From an uncultured Bacteroidota bacterium (GTDB taxonomy: Bacteria > Bacteroidota > Bacteroidia > Chitinophagales > Chitinophagaceae), in the NCBI GenBank assembly GCA_946887345.1, contig CAMPKR010000089.1, forward strand, positions 1-8,510: a stretch of 8,510 nt of DNA, in the 5' to 3' direction. Below the pieces are notes generated by a model. That model was given only the letters and a program-made list of their open reading frames with translations, ran no database searches and had not been told where the DNA came from. Shown in pieces: positions 1 to 5,303 of this stretch; position 1 is the stretch's first letter, and each line of letters opens with the position of its first letter. The position numbers and the translations under genes were made by a program.

Positions 1-40
1 GAACGGCATGATACCAGGTGTACGTAAAGCCAGCTGGTAA
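1..40 (+). CDS. rpsN: 30S ribosomal protein S14, C-terminal end (partial)
   Basis: Only the last 12 codons and the TAA stop (38-40) are inside the window; the gene runs in from the left edge. The readable tail is NGMIPGVRKASW. The S14 family ends in an IPG-(V/L)-(R/K)-KASW signature, and the position directly before rpsH is where rpsN sits in the spc cluster. S14 is a small-subunit protein of the 30S head. Nothing can be said about the rest of the protein, including whether it is the zinc-binding or zinc-free form. The identity rests on a short tail plus synteny, which agree well. Confidence 0.88.
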   Translation, partial: NGMIPGVRKASW

Positions 41-77
41 CACACACGCTCCACGTGAGTAGGGCATCGTTTCAAGG

Positions 78-93
78 TCAGGCCAAAGCCTGA
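78..93 (+). promoter_or_regulatory. Hairpin in rpsN-rpsH spacer (rpsH leader)
   Basis: TCAGGC (78-83) and GCCTGA (88-93) form a perfect 6-bp stem closed by a CAAA tetraloop. A competing pairing exists between GTTTCA (69-74) and TGAAAC (91-96), so the leader could switch between two folds. The hairpin is followed by AACCCGTAACA and then about 30 unstructured A-rich bases up to the rpsH ATG. A related hairpin-plus-motif precedes rplR (1257-1285). A role in translation control or mRNA stability is inference only. Confidence 0.45.
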
Positions 94-134
94 AACCCGT
101 AACAATATTATTTACAAACACACTAAAGAAAAAA

Positions 135-533
135 ATGGTAACAGATCCTATAGCAGATTTTTTGACGCGTATCCGTAATGCACAAATGGCGCGTCACCGC
201 ATAGTTGAAATTCCTGCTTCAAACGTTAAGAAGCGTATTACAGAGATCCTTTACGAAAAAGGCTACATCCTGAAATACAAGTTTGAAGATGACAATAAGC
301 AGGGTTTGATTAAGATAGCCCTGAAGTATGATGCTCAGACTAAGGAGCCGGCAATCCGCTCACTGGAGCGCGTAAGCCGTCCGGGTCTGCGCCAGTACGC
401 TAAGCCCGCTGACATCCGTCGCGTGCAGAGTGGCCTGGGTATCGCTATCGTTTCTACATCTAAAGGTGTAATGACCGATAAGGAAGCCCGCACTCAGAAT
501 GTTGGTGGTGAAGTAATGTGCCACATATACTAG
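135..533 (+). CDS. rpsH: 30S ribosomal protein S8
   Basis: A 132-residue protein, the normal length for S8 (uS8), which binds the central domain of 16S rRNA and is a primary assembly protein of the 30S platform. Family signatures are visible: MVTDPIADFLTRIRNA at the N-terminus, SRPGLR at 81-86, the rRNA-binding loop STSKGVMTD at 107-115, and GGEV at 124-127 near the C-terminal end CHIY. The ATG at 135 is chosen because the conserved family N-terminus begins there. No Shine-Dalgarno sequence precedes it, only an A-rich run. In E. coli S8 represses the spc operon by binding mRNA; whether it does so here cannot be judged. It lies 94 nt after rpsN and 99 nt before rplF. Confidence 0.98.
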   Translation: MVTDPIADFLTRIRNAQMARHRIVEIPASNVKKRITEILYEKGYILKYKFEDDNKQGLIKIALKYDAQTKEPAIRSLERVSRPGLRQYAKPADIRRVQSGLGIAIVSTSKGVMTDKEARTQNVGGEVMCHIY

Positions 534-550
534 TAAAGATTTTAAGACAG

Positions 551-597
551 AGGCCCGGTACATTAAGCTGCTCTATACAGGCTGACCGGTCGGGCTT
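551..597 (+). promoter_or_regulatory. Long-range stem-loop in rpsH-rplF spacer
   Basis: Bases 551-559 (AGGCCCGGT) can pair with 589-597 (GTCGGGCTT) in a 9-bp stem: six Watson-Crick and three G-U pairs around a GCCCG/CGGGC core. The loop is about 29 nt. An alternative pairing, CCGGT (555-559) with ACCGG (585-589), competes with it. The following 35 bases up to the rplF ATG are A/T-rich and look unstructured. No terminator T-run follows the stem. Its function is unknown. Confidence 0.35.
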
Positions 598-632
598 CAA
601 AGATTATAAACACATAGTAAAATTAACTTACG

Positions 633-1187
633 ATGTCTCGTATAGGTAAACAATCAATTCCAGTAGCTAGCGGTGTTACCGTTACTGTATCTCCTTCGAA
701 TGAAGTTTCATTCAAGGGTCCTAAAGGTGAGCTGAAGCAGCAGATAGACCGCGATATTAAGGTTGAAGTTGTTGATGGCCAGGTTACCGTTTCTCGTCCT
801 ACTGACCAGATACGTCACCGTGCATTGCATGGCTTATATCGCTCACTGCTGTCCAACATGATGGTAGGTGTTGTTTCAGGTTTCAAGAAGGAACTCGAAC
901 TGGTGGGTGTGGGTTATCGTGCTGCCGTTACCGGCCAGCAGATAGATATGGCACTGGGTTTCTCTCACAATATTATCATGGACCTGCCTAAGGAAGTGAA
1001 AGCTTCTGCTACAGCTGAAAAAGGTCAAAACCCAAGGATCATCCTTGAGTCTATCGATAAACAATTATTAGGACAAGTCGCTGCCAAGATCCGTAGCCTG
1101 CGTAAGCCTGAGCCTTACAAAGGAAAGGGTGTTCGCTACTCTAATGAGATCGTTCGCCGTAAAGCGGGTAAAGCAGCTGGTAAATAA
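633..1187 (+). CDS. rplF: 50S ribosomal protein L6
   Basis: 184 residues, a usual length for L6 (uL6), a large-subunit protein near the factor-binding site that contacts 23S rRNA and is required for late 50S assembly. It begins MSRIGKQSIP and carries two copies of the L6 fold, roughly 1-82 and 83-184. The signature PEPYKGKGVRY lies at 159-169, followed by the basic tail RRKAGKAAGK. The gene ends in two TAA stops in a row (1185-1190). The ATG at 633 matches the family N-terminus; the preceding AATTAACTTACG has no Shine-Dalgarno sequence. It is followed by an unusually GC-rich hairpin spacer. Confidence 0.98.
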   Translation: MSRIGKQSIPVASGVTVTVSPSNEVSFKGPKGELKQQIDRDIKVEVVDGQVTVSRPTDQIRHRALHGLYRSLLSNMMVGVVSGFKKELELVGVGYRAAVTGQQIDMALGFSHNIIMDLPKEVKASATAEKGQNPRIILESIDKQLLGQVAAKIRSLRKPEPYKGKGVRYSNEIVRRKAGKAAGK

Positions 1188-1194
1188 TAAGGTG

Positions 1195-1218
1195 GCCTCC
1201 CCGCCGCGGCGAGGGGGC
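1195..1218 (+). promoter_or_regulatory. Strong GC-rich hairpin after rplF
   Basis: GCCTCCC plus CGCC (1195-1205) pairs with GGCG plus AGGGGGC (1208-1218). There are ten pairs (one G-U) with a single C-A mismatch, and the minimal loop is so short that the innermost pairs probably open. It starts only a few bases after the tandem rplF stops. The nearest T-run (TTTTTT, 1237-1242) is about 18 nt downstream, too far for a classic rho-independent terminator. It could stabilise the upstream mRNA 3' end, pause polymerase, or be a decayed palindromic repeat. Its GC content is far above that of the surrounding spacer. Confidence 0.6.
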
Positions 1219-1256
1219 ATAGCTCATTTAATGTAATTTTTTAAAACTCCGGTAGC

Positions 1257-1285
1257 TCCGGCCTTAAAGTCGGAAGCCCGTAAAA
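1257..1285 (+). promoter_or_regulatory. rplR leader element: hairpin plus CCCGTAA motif
   Basis: TCCGGC (1257-1262) pairs with GTCGGA (1269-1274) in a 6-bp stem with one G-U pair and loop CTTAAA. It is followed by AGCCCGTAAAA, which ends 10 nt before the rplR ATG. Bases 1266-1285 match 85-104 in the rpsH leader at 16 of 20 positions, and the hairpin sits in the same place relative to the motif. The resemblance was counted by eye. A shared regulatory or translation-enhancing role is inference. Confidence 0.4.
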
Positions 1286-1294
1286 CTTAGAAAT

Positions 1295-1654
1295 ATGTCA
1301 ATAGATCAAAAAGTGATTCGCCGCCAGAAATTACGTTGGCGCATCCGTGCAAAGGTGAGTGGTACGTCACAAAAGCCCCGTCTTTCTGTGTTCCGTAGCA
1401 ACAAAGACATCTACGCACAACTGATAGACGACGCTACAGGTACTACACTTGCTTCAGCTAATTCCCGTCAAAAGGACCTGGCTGGCAATAAAGGTACTAA
1501 AGTAGAAAAATCAGCACTGGTAGGCCGTGCTATAGCTGAAAAGGCTAAAAGCCTCGGTATTGAAATAGCAGTGTTTGATCGTGGTGGTTACCTGTATCAT
1601 GGCCGTGTAAAGGCTGTTGCAGATGGTGCCCGTGAAGCTGGACTGAAACTCTAA
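1295..1654 (+). CDS. rplR: 50S ribosomal protein L18
   Basis: 119 residues, the normal size for bacterial L18 (uL18), which binds 5S rRNA together with L5 in the central protuberance of the 50S subunit. Visible signatures are the basic N-terminal tail ([12 protein letters not shown], 9-20), [19 protein letters not shown] at 28-46, and the C-terminal block [18 protein letters not shown] at 94-111 followed by AREAGL. The ATG at 1295 agrees with the family start and sits in GAAATATG with no Shine-Dalgarno sequence. The 107-nt spacer before it is the longest in this cluster and holds two inverted repeats. rpsE follows after 54 nt. Confidence 0.98.
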   Translation: MSIDQKVIRRQKLRWRIRAKVSGTSQKPRLSVFRSNKDIYAQLIDDATGTTLASANSRQKDLAGNKGTKVEKSALVGRAIAEKAKSLGIEIAVFDRGGYLYHGRVKAVADGAREAGLKL

Positions 1655-1708
1655 TTAATAAACAAAAAATTTACGTAGGCGTTCAGCCTTCAATAAATAA
1701 AAGAAATT

Positions 1709-2227
1709 ATGTCGAAGACACATTTTAATCGCGTAAAGGCCGGTGATCTGGAACTGACTGAAAAGGTAGTTTCTATTAACCGCGTGGTAAAGACCACAAA
1801 AGGTGGCCGTGCGTTCAGCTTTTCTGCCCTGGTGGTGGTAGGTAACGGTGCTGGTGTGGTAGGTCATGGTCTGGGTAAGGCGAAAGAAGTGCAGGAAGCA
1901 ATTACCAAAGGTATAGACGATGCTAAGAAGAACCTGATTAAGGTTCCTGTTATGAATGGTACTATCCCTCACGAACAATTGGCCAAAGACGGTGCAGCAA
2001 AGGTGATGATAAAACCAGCCGCCCATGGTACTGGTGTTATAGCGGGAGGCAGTATGCGTGCTGTACTTGAGTCTGCAGGTATCACCGATATCCTGTCTAA
2101 GTCACTGGGTTCTGCCAATCCTCACAACGTGGTAAAGGCAACTTTTACTGCTTTAGGTATGCTGCGTGAGCCGATAGCTGTAGCTAAGCAGCGCAACATC
2201 AGCCTGAAGAAGGTATTTAACGGGTAA
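1709..2227 (+). CDS. rpsE: 30S ribosomal protein S5
   Basis: 172 residues, typical of S5 (uS5), which lies at the mRNA entry channel on the 30S solvent side and contributes to decoding accuracy. The N-terminal double-stranded-RNA-binding-like domain is at about 15-80, with [18 protein letters not shown] (25-42) and [19 protein letters not shown] (43-61). The C-terminal domain carries [19 protein letters not shown] (103-121) and AGITD (123-127). No unusual residue was noticed in the conserved loops. The ATG at 1709 is preceded by AATAAATAAAAGAAATT, A-rich and without a useful Shine-Dalgarno sequence. A long AT-rich stem-loop lies in the 95-nt spacer after it. Confidence 0.98.
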   Translation: MSKTHFNRVKAGDLELTEKVVSINRVVKTTKGGRAFSFSALVVVGNGAGVVGHGLGKAKEVQEAITKGIDDAKKNLIKVPVMNGTIPHEQLAKDGAAKVMIKPAAHGTGVIAGGSMRAVLESAGITDILSKSLGSANPHNVVKATFTALGMLREPIAVAKQRNISLKKVFNG

Positions 2228-2235
2228 TTGAGGTC

Positions 2236-2295
2236 AAATTCAAGAGTCAATAGGCTTTTGGACGACAACACTACTGGTTTTTGATTTTTGAATTT
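2236..2295 (+). promoter_or_regulatory. 15-bp AT-rich stem-loop in rpsE-rpmD spacer
   Basis: Bases 2236-2250 (AAATTCAAGAGTCAA) pair with 2281-2295 (TTGATTTTTGAATTT) without a gap: 13 Watson-Crick and two G-U pairs. They enclose a 30-nt loop (2251-2280). The right arm lies in a T-rich stretch with repeated TTTTGA units, including a further TTTTGAA at 2300-2306. The rpmD ATG follows 27 nt after the stem. An AT-rich stem of this length could slow ribosomes or RNases or be a remnant of a palindromic repeat. It does not look like a standard terminator. Confidence 0.5.
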
Positions 2296-2322
2296 TAACT
2301 TTTGAATTATTAAACTAGCGTC

Positions 2323-2505
2323 ATGGCTAAGATCAAAATAACACAGAATAAAAGCGGTATCGATCGTCACTATCGCCAGAAGCGTACGCTTAAGGCTTTG
2401 GGGCTGCGTAAGATGCACTCCTCAGTTGAGGTAGAAGCTACTCCCCAGATACTGGGTATGGTAAGGGCTGTCTCTCACCTGGTGAAAGTAGAAGAAGTAA
2501 AATAA
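2323..2505 (+). CDS. rpmD: 50S ribosomal protein L30
   Basis: 60 residues, the usual bacterial L30 (uL30) length. L30 is a small beta-alpha-beta protein of the 50S subunit and is dispensable or absent in some bacteria. The sequence begins MAKIKITQNKSGID, close to the family pattern of a first strand followed by a conserved S-x-I/G turn. It then shows RQKRTLKALGLRKM (19-32), the typical LxxLGLRK block, and ends in the GMVRAVSHLVKVEEV helix-strand. Position between rpsE and rplO is the standard one. The ATG at 2323 fits the family N-terminus; TAGCGTC before it is not a Shine-Dalgarno sequence. Confidence 0.97.
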   Translation: MAKIKITQNKSGIDRHYRQKRTLKALGLRKMHSSVEVEATPQILGMVRAVSHLVKVEEVK

Positions 2506-2518
2506 TTGTTAACTGATC

Positions 2519-2543
2519 TGCGAGCGGTTTTACATTCCGCGCA
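2519..2543 (+). promoter_or_regulatory. Small hairpin in rpmD-rplO spacer
   Basis: TGCG (2519-2522) plus CGG (2525-2527) pair with CCG (2537-2539) plus CGCA (2540-2543). This gives seven base pairs with a two-base AG bulge and loop TTTTACATT. It is followed by 19 mostly A/T bases up to the rplO ATG. No T-run follows it, so it is not a terminator. It repeats the layout of the other spacers, hairpin first and then an unstructured start region. Confidence 0.35.
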
Positions 2544-2562
2544 AGTTCAAAAATCGTAAGTT

Positions 2563-3009
2563 ATGCAACTACACAATTTAAAGCCTGCTGAAGGCTCTGT
2601 AAAGAAAGGAAAGCGTATTGGTCGTGGTGAAGGTAGCGGTCATGGTGGTACAGCTACAAAAGGTAACAAAGGTCAGCAAGCCCGTACCGGTTACCAGTCT
2701 AAAATAGGTCACGAGGGTGGTCAGATGCCTATACAGCGTCGTATGCCTAAGCGTGGCTTTAAGAACAACAACAAGATAGACTATAAAGTGTTCAACCTGG
2801 GTCAACTTGACTTTTTGATCGAGAAATATGAGATCAAGGAATTCAACCTGGAGAACCTCTACATTAATGGCCTCATCAGCCGCACTGATTCTGTAAAGAT
2901 CCTGGGTAACGGCGAGCTGAAAGCTAAAATTGCTTTCAAAGTGAACAAAGTGAGCGTCAAAGCCAAGGAAGCCATTGAGGCAGCCGGCAGCACAATTGAA
3001 CTGATCTAA
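2563..3009 (+). CDS. rplO: 50S ribosomal protein L15
   Basis: 148 residues, normal for L15 (uL15), a late-assembling 50S protein whose extended basic N-terminal arm threads through 23S rRNA. The Gly- and Lys-rich arm is clear: IGRGEGSGHGGT at 19-30, then TKGNKGQQARTG, then GHEGGQMPIQRRMPKRGF at 49-66, the family signature. The globular C-terminal part (about 75-148) ends in VKAKEAIEAAGSTIELI. The ATG at 2563 fits the MxLHNLKPAEGS family start. The gene is separated from secY by 89 nt holding a 12-bp stem-loop. Confidence 0.98.
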   Translation: MQLHNLKPAEGSVKKGKRIGRGEGSGHGGTATKGNKGQQARTGYQSKIGHEGGQMPIQRRMPKRGFKNNNKIDYKVFNLGQLDFLIEKYEIKEFNLENLYINGLISRTDSVKILGNGELKAKIAFKVNKVSVKAKEAIEAAGSTIELI

Positions 3010-3022
3010 TTTATCAATATTC

Positions 3023-3056
3023 ATAAAAGGCGCATTTGGTGAAGTGCGTCTTTTAT
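3023..3056 (+). terminator. Terminator-like stem-loop between rplO and secY
   Basis: ATAAAAGGCGCA (3023-3034) pairs with TGCGTCTTTTAT (3045-3056) over 12 bp with one G-U pair and a 10-nt loop (TTTGGTGAAG). The stem begins 13 nt after the rplO stop. It has an A-run on the 5' arm and a T-run on the 3' arm, the layout of an intrinsic terminator whose U-tract is partly in the stem. Bases after it are T-rich but broken by other bases. It could act as a partial terminator reducing secY-map expression relative to ribosomal genes, or as an mRNA 3'-end protector. Full termination would require a promoter for secY. Confidence 0.55.
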
Positions 3057-3071
3057 CGTTTATTCGTGTTT

Positions 3072-3079
3072 CATTTTTG
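3072..3079 (+). promoter_or_regulatory. Weak candidate -7 promoter element for secY
   Basis: CATTTTTG differs at one base from the Bacteroidota -7 consensus TAnnTTTG and lies 19 nt before the secY GTG, downstream of the 3023-3056 stem-loop. A clear -33 TTTG is not present at the expected distance; only T-rich sequence (around 3051-3054) is there. AT-rich spacers give such matches by chance, so this is a hint that secY-map could have its own promoter, no more. Confidence 0.15.
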
Positions 3080-3098
3080 ATTAACAACAGACCACACA

Positions 3099-4454
3099 GT
3101 GAAGAAACTTATTGCAACGCTGAAGAATATCTGGAGTATTGAGGAACTCCGCAAGCGTATACTGTTTACACTAATGCTTATCCTGGTTTACAGGGTGGGT
3201 GTTATGATCACCTTACCCGGTATCGACCCTCTGAAACTTAAAGATTCACTGAAAGGCGGTTCTGAAGGTCTCCTTGGCCTTTTCGACATGTTCGCAGGTG
3301 GTGCCTTCAGCAAGGCGTCTATCTTCGCACTTGGCGTTATGCCTTACATATCTGCCTCTATCTTCATGCAGCTGGCTGGTATCGTTATACCACAGATCGC
3401 CAAAATGCAGAAGGAAGAAAGCGGACGCAAGAAAATAACTCAATACACCCGTTACTTAACAGTACTTGTTACAGCATTCCAGGCTAGCGCTTATGTTGCT
3501 TACCTGCGTACACAGAGCGGTAATGCCATAGTAGGCGACTACAGCGTATTCATGTTCTGGCTGTCTACAGTAGTAGTACTTACTGCAGGTACCCTGTTTG
3601 TAATGTGGATGGGTGAAAAAATAACTGATAAGGGTATCGGTAATGGTACTTCACTTATCATCATGGTAGGTATCATGGCTCGTTTGCCTCAGTCGCTGGC
3701 GCAGGAGTTTGCTGCTAAGAACCTTGGCGGTGGTGGTGGTCTCCTGATATTCCTCATCGAAATAGCATTCTTTATCGCTATTATCGTTGGTCTTATTCTG
3801 CTTACACAGGGTGTTCGTAAGATACCTCTTAACTACGCCCGCCGTATCATTGGCAGTACCAACGCAGCTAAAGAAGCTACAGGAGGCAGCCGCGATTTCA
3901 TTCCTTTGAAAGTGAACTCTGCAGGTGTAATGCCTATCATCTTCGCTCAGGCTATCATGTTCATTCCTGCAACACTGGTTGGTTTCGCCACCAGCGAGAA
4001 TGCCCGGGGTTTTGCCAACGCTTTGCAGGATTACACCTCCCTCTGGTATAATGTCATTTATGCAGTACTGGTAATCGCGTTTACTTATTTCTACACAGCC
4101 CTGATATTTAACCCGACTGAAATGGCCGATAACCTGAAGCGAAACAACAGCTTCATCCCGGGTGTAAAACCAGGTGAGCCAACAGCCGACTATATTGCTA
4201 CCATCATGGATCGTATTACGCTGCCCGGCGCTGTATTCCTTGCACTGGCAGGTATCCTTCCGGGTATAGCAGCTCTGATGAATGTAACAGGTGGTTTTGC
4301 CTCTTTCTATGGCGGTACTTCTATGCTGATTGGCGTTGGTGTGGTTCTGGATACATTGCAGCAAATAGAAAGCCATCTGCTGATGCGCCAGTATGACGGC
4401 CTGATGAAAACAGGTCGTATATCAGGTCGCACTCCGGCTCAGGCTTCTGTCTAA
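3099..4454 (+). CDS. secY: Protein translocase subunit SecY
   Basis: 451 residues, forming the channel of the SecYEG translocon in the inner membrane. About ten hydrophobic helices can be placed, near 20-40, 72-100, 118-136, 152-171, 182-196, 214-236, 273-297, 315-336, 373-392 and 405-420. The plug/second-helix region is seen in GLLGLFDMFAGGAFSKASIF (57-76). Cytosolic loop C4 carries QGVRKIPLNYARR (237-249). Loop C5, which contacts SecA and the ribosome, carries NPTEMADNLKRNNSFIPG and VKPGEPT (338-362). The start is GTG: no ATG occurs before the conserved first helix, and the MKKLIATLKNIW N-terminus is family-like. It is 11 nt upstream of the map ATG, so the two are probably co-transcribed. 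Confidence 0.97.
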   Translation: MKKLIATLKNIWSIEELRKRILFTLMLILVYRVGVMITLPGIDPLKLKDSLKGGSEGLLGLFDMFAGGAFSKASIFALGVMPYISASIFMQLAGIVIPQIAKMQKEESGRKKITQYTRYLTVLVTAFQASAYVAYLRTQSGNAIVGDYSVFMFWLSTVVVLTAGTLFVMWMGEKITDKGIGNGTSLIIMVGIMARLPQSLAQEFAAKNLGGGGGLLIFLIEIAFFIAIIVGLILLTQGVRKIPLNYARRIIGSTNAAKEATGGSRDFIPLKVNSAGVMPIIFAQAIMFIPATLVGFATSENARGFANALQDYTSLWYNVIYAVLVIAFTYFYTALIFNPTEMADNLKRNNSFIPGVKPGEPTADYIATIMDRITLPGAVFLALAGILPGIAALMNVTGGFASFYGGTSMLIGVGVVLDTLQQIESHLLMRQYDGLMKTGRISGRTPAQASV

Positions 4455-4465
4455 GATTTGTGAGT

Positions 4466-5287
4466 ATGATACATATCAGGAGTAAAGACGAAATTGAATT
4501 AATACGAAAAAGCGCCTTAATGGTTACTGCCACCCACGTAGAGGTGGCAGGCCTTTTAAAGCCCGGTATCACTACTGCCGCCATCGATAAGATGGCAGAG
4601 CAATTCATCCGTGACAATGGCGGAGTCCCTTCTTTTAAGGGTTACAACGGTTATCCTTATACCCTTTGCATTTCAGTGAACGAACAGGTGGTACATGGCT
4701 TCCCCGGTGACTATGAGCTGAAGGACGGCGATATAGTCTCTGTTGATTGCGGTGTTTATATGAATGGTTACCACGGCGATCATGCCTATACCTTTGCAAT
4801 AGGCAATGTTGCCCCGGAAGTACTTAAACTGATGCGCGTTACCAAGGAGTCACTGATGCGTGGTATTGCACAGGCAAAGGACGGCAACAGGGTAGGAGAT
4901 ATATCTTTCGCTATTGAGCACTACACGGCCAAAGAGCATGGTTATGGCGTGGTTCGTGAACTGGTTGGGCACGGCGTAGGTAAGAAGCTGCATGAAGATC
5001 CCCAGGTTCCAAATTATGGCCGCCGAGGGGATGGTAAGAGGCTGAAAGAAGGAATGGTACTGGCTATTGAGCCTATGATCAACCTGGGTCGTCGCGACGT
5101 GTATACATTGGATGATGGCTGGACTGTTGTTACCGCTGATGGCAAGCCATCTGTTCACTACGAGCACACAACGGTAGTGCGGAAGAATGGGGGAGAGGCG
5201 CTCTCAGATTTTGCCCCGATAGAAAAAGCAGAACAAGCTAATAAGGAACTCAATAGTTCTTACTACACTGCAGAAGCAGCGGTTTAA
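4466..5287 (+). CDS. map: Methionine aminopeptidase, type I
   Basis: Removes the initiator Met from new proteins whose second residue is small; a cytosolic two-metal enzyme (peptidase M24 family). With the ATG at 4466 it has 273 residues. All five metal-ligand positions and the substrate-binding His are present: His77 (VVHGFP), Asp94 and Asp105 (VDCGVYMNGYHGDHAY), His169 (VGHGVGKKLHEDP), Glu202 (AIEP) and Glu233 (YEHT). They match E. coli His79, Asp97, Asp108, His171, Glu204 and Glu235. A GTG at 4460 would add two residues, but the ATG gives the family-like MIHIRSKDEIELIRKSA start. A polar tail of about 25 residues follows the catalytic fold. Map after secY is typical of Bacteroidota, but here it is the last gene of the cluster. 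Confidence 0.96.
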   Translation: MIHIRSKDEIELIRKSALMVTATHVEVAGLLKPGITTAAIDKMAEQFIRDNGGVPSFKGYNGYPYTLCISVNEQVVHGFPGDYELKDGDIVSVDCGVYMNGYHGDHAYTFAIGNVAPEVLKLMRVTKESLMRGIAQAKDGNRVGDISFAIEHYTAKEHGYGVVRELVGHGVGKKLHEDPQVPNYGRRGDGKRLKEGMVLAIEPMINLGRRDVYTLDDGWTVVTADGKPSVHYEHTTVVRKNGGEALSDFAPIEKAEQANKELNSSYYTAEAAV

Positions 5288-5303
5288 CACGGCTGTTTCC
5301 TTT

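Noticed and set aside
1655..2026. Open frames on the - strand over rpsE, rplO and the rpsE-rpmD spacer (also 2122-2418 and 2578-3087)
   Set aside because: They are antisense to strongly conserved ribosomal genes and have Thr/His/Phe-rich shadow-like sequence.
2275..2306. Tandem repeat of TTTTGA units
   Set aside because: Spacing is irregular and only three imperfect units exist; they are better explained as part of the AT-rich stem-loop.
3651..4376. 241-codon open frame on the - strand inside secY
   Set aside because: It is fully antisense to a clear SecY, has no recognisable domain and a composition typical of a reverse-frame shadow.
4460..4465. GTG start for map two codons upstream of the ATG
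   Set aside because: It is possible, but the ATG at 4466 gives the usual family N-terminus and no ribosome binding site favours the GTG.
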